Shown here: in pieces, positions 6,625 to 10,055 of the stretch
How the letters are laid out: every line of letters starts with the position of its first letter
Numbering within the stretch: position 1 is the stretch's first letter
Source: Desulfobacterales bacterium
GTDB taxonomy: Bacteria; Desulfobacterota; Desulfobacteria; Desulfobacterales; Desulfosalsimonadaceae
DNA: 10,055 bases
Reading direction: 5' to 3'
NCBI GenBank assembly: GCA_029933295.1
Contig: JAOZOL010000075.1
Location: 1 to 10,055, forward strand
Made by a program: the position numbers and the translations under genes
Notes under the pieces: generated by a model
The model's input: the letters and a program-made list of their open reading frames with translations, nothing else
Databases searched by the model: none
What the model was told of the DNA's origin: nothing

Positions 6625-7577
6625 AAGCCCTTCAATTGTTCCATCTCCCGGGCCAAATCTCCATCAGCGGTTAATCGTTTTTTCATGCGCTCGACCACGC
6701 TTCTGACGGTTCTGTCGTTATCAATTTTATACTGCTTCCCGATCTCACTGAAAGTATCAAGACGAAATTTCCGGGTAAGGTATATCGCCGCATTACGGGC
6801 ATCATTCCTTCTCCCGCGTTGACTCTTCATGATTTCAGTATTTTTCACACCATAAAATCTGCAAACCTCATCAACAATTCGCTTTCTATCCGGCAACAGC
6901 TCCCGACTTGCAGGAATCTCCCTGTTAATTTCTCCAGATCCATATTTTTCCTTAATCCGGTCAATAAACTCCTGAGGCCCTAAACACACCGGCCATTTTG
7001 CACCGCTGATTTTTTTACTGACCTCATCATCCTCAGCCACCGCCACCCAACGTTTATAATACCGCAGCCGGGACTTTCGGTTCCGGGAGAGCATTGATAA
7101 TATGTAACTTTTATAAAGCCACTCCCATTTCCCGGCAATTGATAAATATCCTTTATGACTGCTCCATTTATAGGCATCTATCTTTTCCACCAATCCGGCC
7201 CGTACCGGATTTCTATGGATGTATCGGACCGCCTGCAACAGGTAGCTGTCGGTATCGATAAGAATCGATTTGTAGCGCCCTCGAAAAAGCTGCCCATCGC
7301 ATTGATGGCGGCCGTTATATCTCTGGGTGAATACCCCGTTTAAATGACGCATGCTCCTGGAAAGGTTGGCATTCGGCGTCTGAAGCAGCATATGATAATG
7401 ATTCGGCATCAGGCAGTAAGCGGCAACACGGACATTCCACATCTCAGATGTTTCACGCAAAAGATCCGTGAACATGATATAATCCTGATCATCTGCAAAA
7501 ATATCCTCCCCGCGTCTTCCACGATTCATGACGTGGTACCAGGCATCAGGGTATTCTATTCGTAATGGGCGTGCCAT
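6597..7577 (-). CDS. REP-associated tyrosine transposase (Y1/HUH, IS200-like) with a DnaA-like C-terminal domain
   Basis: Single-strand DNA transposase of the RAYT group. From the chosen start (MARPLRIEYP, the usual family N terminus) the protein is 326 residues. The HUH pair is His60-Tyr-His62 in MPNHYHML, and the likely nucleophile is Tyr119 in RYIHRNPVRAGLV. Residues about 5-150 make the Y1 domain. The C-terminal part (about 258-305) has DARNAAIYLTRKF and FSEIGKQYKID followed by RTVRSVVERMKK, resembling the DnaA domain IV DNA-binding helix-turn-helix. Nothing is broken, so it may be active. ATGs at 7595 and 7586 extend the frame by 6 and 3 residues, but MARPLRIEYP is the common family start, so 7577 is preferred. 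The 3' end overlaps the acyltransferase start by 10 bases. Confidence 0.92.
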   Translation of the reverse strand: MARPLRIEYPDAWYHVMNRGRRGEDIFADDQDYIMFTDLLRETSEMWNVRVAAYCLMPNHYHMLLQTPNANLSRSMRHLNGVFTQRYNGRHQCDGQLFRGRYKSILIDTDSYLLQAVRYIHRNPVRAGLVEKIDAYKWSSHKGYLSIAGKWEWLYKSYILSMLSRNRKSRLRYYKRWVAVAEDDEVSKKISGAKWPVCLGPQEFIDRIKEKYGSGEINREIPASRELLPDRKRIVDEVCRFYGVKNTEIMKSQRGRRNDARNAAIYLTRKFRLDTFSEIGKQYKIDNDRTVRSVVERMKKRLTADGDLAREMEQLKGLIIKGQEWT

Positions 7578-7599
7578 AATATCCATCAATAGCATTGGC

Positions 7600-7630
7600 G
7601 ATAATAAAAGTCAAGAATGGATTTGACCCC
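7600..7630 (-). repeat. Right terminal inverted repeat / REP-like hairpin
   Basis: Inverted copy of 6593-6624. GTCAAG (7610-7615), AATGGA loop, TTTGAC (7622-7627 region) forms the same small stem with one G-T mismatch. Like the left end it carries an outward ATG (7617-7619) opening with MDLTP, which here runs only 18 codons to a stop at 7671-7673. Confidence 0.8.
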
Positions 7631-7640
7631 CAATAGCTTA

Positions 7641-7669
7641 TTGACAAATAATTTTTACCAAATTATAAT
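7641..7669 (+). promoter_or_regulatory. Perfect-consensus sigma70-type promoter for the subtilase gene
   Basis: TTGACA at 7641-7646 and TATAAT at 7664-7669 are both exact consensus hexamers with the optimal 17-base spacer. The -10 box is centred in a 12-base palindrome (AAATTATAATTT, 7660-7671). Predicted transcription start is near 7676, giving a leader of about 36 bases before the ATG at 7712. It starts 10 bases beyond the right end of the transposable element. Confidence 0.8.
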
Positions 7670-7700
7670 TTAACCTTATTTAATAACAAATAACATAATC

Positions 7701-7705
7701 AGGAG
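7701..7705 (+). promoter_or_regulatory. Ribosome-binding site of the subtilase gene
   Basis: AGGAG six bases before the ATG at 7712. It confirms the start of the peptidase, which is also directly followed by a typical signal peptide. Confidence 0.8.
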
Positions 7706-7711
7706 AATTCC

Positions 7712-10055
7712 ATGAAAAAATATTCAATCGCCGTCCTGGCAATGATTTTTCTGTTATCCTTAAGTGTTACAGCCCTTGCTGTTGCGCCTCAAAACTCCGG
7801 AGGAGCTAATAGTCAATCCCTAAAAGCCCCCCCCTACGCGACCGACCGGATACTGCTCCAGCTCACCGAGGATGCGATCCTGTCTCCCTCTTTTCAGCAT
7901 GAAGGTGCCGCCCCGGGAAGTATTACCACGGGACTGGGATCTCTTGATACGAAGATAACAAACCTGAATGCCAGGGCCATGTACAAGGCATATAAAGAGG
8001 TCAAAAACAAGCTGCTGGATAAGCGGCTGGGGGTATTTCGCTGGTATATGCTCGAACTGCCGGAAAATTCGGATATCAAGGCGATCATAGACCAGTTAAA
8101 ATCCGATCCGAATGTTGCCAATGCAACCCCTGACTATATAGCCCATGCCTATCCGGCGGTTTTACCTGATGACCCCATGTACTCCAGTCAATGGGGACAC
8201 GATAACACCGGTCAACTGCTGGATTACTGCTGGAACTGCGGCGGACATCCCAATGGTAACCCTGTGGGAACCGTCGGTTTTGACGGAAATGTCGAAGCCG
8301 CATGGACGGTTTTAGGCAGCTATGGCAGCCCGAGCATTATCATTGCGATTATCGATTCAGGGGTTGACATTGATCATCCCGACCTGAACCTGGTAACCGG
8401 TTATGACTTTGGAGACAACGACAGCAATCCGGATGATGACAGTGATGAACCGGGTCATGGAACCGCATGTGCCGGCATTGCGGCGGCAATCGCAAACAAT
8501 GGTATAGGTGTTGCGGGTGTTGCAGGCGGCTGCGGAATTATGCCGCTCAAGGTTGCCAACAGTGCGGGTACGATGTACTTTTCATCAATTCAAGACGCGC
8601 TTTATCATGCCGCAGATAACGGGGCGGATGTCGTCAGCATGAGCCTGGGTGCCGGTATCTCAAGTGATTCCGCGACAGATACGGCATTGCACTATGCATA
8701 TAATGAAGGCGTAACCCTACTGGCGGCAACAGGAAATGAAAACGCCGGCACCATCAGCTATCCGGCAATCAACCAGTATGTCATTGCGGTCGGCGCGGCA
8801 AATCCCTGCGATGGGCGTAAACGAAGCAGCAGTAATTCCGGGGAACTGAACCCCGGCGTTAAGTCCGACCCGAATGGATATACCTGCGATGGTGAGCGAT
8901 GGTGGGGTTCAAACTACGGTTCAACCACTCCTGATGCAAACGATGCGGTGGATATCCTTGCCCCGACAATCCTGCCGACAACGGATATCGGCGGCTCCGG
9001 TGGATACAATTCAGGTGACTACAGCATGTGGTTTAATGGCACGTCCTGCGCCACCCCCTTTGCTGCCGGCGTGGCTGCACTGATCAAGTCTCAGAACCCG
9101 GGATGGACGCCGACTCAGGTCCGCCAGCAGATCGTAGGAACCGCCCGTGATGTTATTAATGTTGAATCCGTGGCTGGATGGGACCGCTACAGCGGGTATG
9201 GGATGATCGATGCCGGAACCGCACTTGGCGGTTCAAGCGGCAATATTTCACCGTCTGCCAATGCGAACGGGCCCTATACCGGAGACGAGGGGGTTGCCAT
9301 TGATTTCAGCAGTGCGGGTTCCTTTGATAATGATGGTACTATTATGAGTTATTACTGGGATTTCGGCGATGGCAATTCAAGCACCCTGGCCAATCCGTCC
9401 AACGTATATGCATCTTCGGGCAGCTATACTGTTTCGCTGACCGTAACAGATGATGACGGTGCAGCAGATACGGACAATACGACCGCCACGATTACCGGTA
9501 TCTGTCACGATCATGAACTGGTCTTAACCCTGGTTCTGGACAACTATCCCGGTGAGACAACCTGGGAGATAAAAGATGCCGGAGGCAACACCCTGGCCTC
9601 CGGAGGGCCTTACAGTGTAGCGGGAGCGACTGAAACCGAAACCTTTTGTCTGCCAGACGGCGATTATACATTTACGATCCTCGACGCATACGGGGATGGA
9701 ATCTGCTGCACCTACGGAAACGGCTCCTACGAGCTCGCTGAAGGCAGCACCATATATGCCTCGGGCGAAACCTTTGCAAGCTCGGAAAGCACTTCTTTTA
9801 CCCTTGGCTCTTCTTCCAACACCCCGCCGGTGGCCGACGCCGGAGGACCATACACCGGCACCGAAGGGGTTGCGGTGAGCTTTGACGGCTCCGGCTCCAG
9901 CGATCTGGACGGCGATACCCTCTCATACTCCTGGAATTTCGGAGACGGGGGGACTGGCAGCGGCGTAAGCCCAAACCATACCTATGCCGCTGCAGGAAGC
10001 TATACCGTTACACTCACGGTAAATGATGGTAACGGCGGCACGGATAACGATACAT
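7712..10055 (+). CDS. Secreted S8 subtilisin-like serine peptidase with PKD domains (3' end outside the window)
   Basis: Secreted endopeptidase; 781 codons are visible and the frame stays open to the edge. A signal peptide (MKKYSIAVLAMIFLLSLSV, cleavage likely after ALA at 23) is followed by a propeptide of about 120 residues with an I9-like end (ELPENSDIKAIIDQL). The catalytic domain (about 150-505) has Asp215 (IIDSGVD), His249 (GHGTACAG), oxyanion Asn342 (ATGNE) and Ser445 (NGTSCATPFAAG), so the triad is complete. It carries a Cys-containing insertion with WWGSNYG at about 366-405. Then come PKD domain 1 (about 514-596, YYWDFGDG), a domain of ~100 residues with CLPDGDYTF and DAYGDGICC, and PKD domain 2 (about 704-781, YSWNFGDG), which is cut by the window edge. 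PKD and similar modules usually mediate binding or spacing at the cell surface. Codon use is more G+C-rich than in the signalling cluster. It has its own promoter and seems independent of its neighbours. Confidence 0.93.
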   Translation, partial: MKKYSIAVLAMIFLLSLSVTALAVAPQNSGGANSQSLKAPPYATDRILLQLTEDAILSPSFQHEGAAPGSITTGLGSLDTKITNLNARAMYKAYKEVKNKLLDKRLGVFRWYMLELPENSDIKAIIDQLKSDPNVANATPDYIAHAYPAVLPDDPMYSSQWGHDNTGQLLDYCWNCGGHPNGNPVGTVGFDGNVEAAWTVLGSYGSPSIIIAIIDSGVDIDHPDLNLVTGYDFGDNDSNPDDDSDEPGHGTACAGIAAAIANNGIGVAGVAGGCGIMPLKVANSAGTMYFSSIQDALYHAADNGADVVSMSLGAGISSDSATDTALHYAYNEGVTLLAATGNENAGTISYPAINQYVIAVGAANPCDGRKRSSSNSGELNPGVKSDPNGYTCDGERWWGSNYGSTTPDANDAVDILAPTILPTTDIGGSGGYNSGDYSMWFNGTSCATPFAAGVAALIKSQNPGWTPTQVRQQIVGTARDVINVESVAGWDRYSGYGMIDAGTALGGSSGNISPSANANGPYTGDEGVAIDFSSAGSFDNDGTIMSYYWDFGDGNSSTLANPSNVYASSGSYTVSLTVTDDDGAADTDNTTATITGICHDHELVLTLVLDNYPGETTWEIKDAGGNTLASGGPYSVAGATETETFCLPDGDYTFTILDAYGDGICCTYGNGSYELAEGSTIYASGETFASSESTSFTLGSSSNTPPVADAGGPYTGTEGVAVSFDGSGSSDLDGDTLSYSWNFGDGGTGSGVSPNHTYAAAGSYTVTLTVNDGNGGTDNDT

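Larger units (their letters stand above)
6593..7630. mobile_element. REP-associated tyrosine transposase element with hairpin-forming inverted ends
   Basis: A single transposase gene is bracketed by inverted ends. Left end 6593-6613 and right end 7610-7630 match in 20 of 21 positions as reverse complements. After a one-base bulge (6614) the match continues for 9 of 10 more bases (6615-6624 against 7600-7609). The ends are therefore about 31 bases. Each end is itself nearly palindromic and can fold into a small hairpin, as expected for the DNA recognised by Y1/HUH enzymes. No target-site duplication is visible in the flanks (CAACAAA on the left, CAATAG on the right), consistent with HUH chemistry, which makes none. 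Confidence 0.75.

Noticed and set aside
7617..7673. 18-codon frame starting in the right element end (MDLTPNSLL...)
   Set aside because: Too short, runs through the promoter hexamers, and no ribosome-binding site of note. It is useful only as a mirror of the left end.
7894..8303. Two open frames on the - strand over the subtilase propeptide and catalytic region
   Set aside because: Low-complexity, no ribosome-binding site or domain, and opposite to a frame with signal peptide and catalytic triad.
7712..10055. Suspected frameshift in the subtilase
   Set aside because: I followed the frame line by line to the edge. Catalytic, PKD and Cys-containing motifs are all in one frame without a stop.

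Overview
The window looks like a chromosomal stretch of a Gram-negative environmental bacterium. The best guess is Desulfobacterota (Desulfobacterales-like), based on family mix only: a long kinase-TPR protein, a DUF374 acyltransferase, a REP-associated tyrosine transposase with a DnaA-like tail, and a large secreted subtilase with PKD domains. Taxonomy is an inference; there is no rRNA or marker gene here. No tRNA, rRNA or CRISPR was seen.

Left block (198-5888, + strand): a four-gene phospho-signalling cluster. It holds a PP2C-type Ser/Thr phosphatase, a 976-residue Hanks-type kinase with one membrane span and a long TPR tail, a putative coiled-coil lipoprotein, and a class III adenylate cyclase fused to an FHA domain. 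The first three genes are packed 5-19 bases apart; the fourth follows after 102 bases. Topology predicts the TPR tail and the lipoprotein outside the inner membrane and the kinase, phosphatase and cyclase-FHA inside. The set therefore reads as a trans-envelope circuit: periplasmic sensing, Thr phosphorylation, FHA readout and possibly cAMP output, with the phosphatase as reset. It resembles in layout the PpkA/PppA/Fha plus lipoprotein pathway of type VI secretion, but no secretion genes are present. A 91-base imperfect palindrome lies upstream (34-124).

Middle block (5896-7630, - strand): a DUF374 lysophospholipid acyltransferase-like gene, convergent with the cyclase (7 bases between stops), and upstream of it a Y1/REP-associated tyrosine transposase. 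The transposase is bracketed by matching ~31-base inverted ends, each able to fold as a small hairpin. The left end holds the transposase stop codon and also the start codon used by the acyltransferase, so this element seems to have landed at the 5' end of the acyltransferase gene and supplied its first five codons.

Right block (7641-10055, + strand): a perfect-consensus sigma70 promoter (TTGACA, 17 bases, TATAAT), a good ribosome-binding site, and a secreted S8 subtilisin-like peptidase with propeptide, intact catalytic triad, two PKD domains and a Cys-containing domain between them. The frame is open to the window edge, so the gene is incomplete. Its base composition looks visibly richer in G+C than the A-rich signalling cluster.
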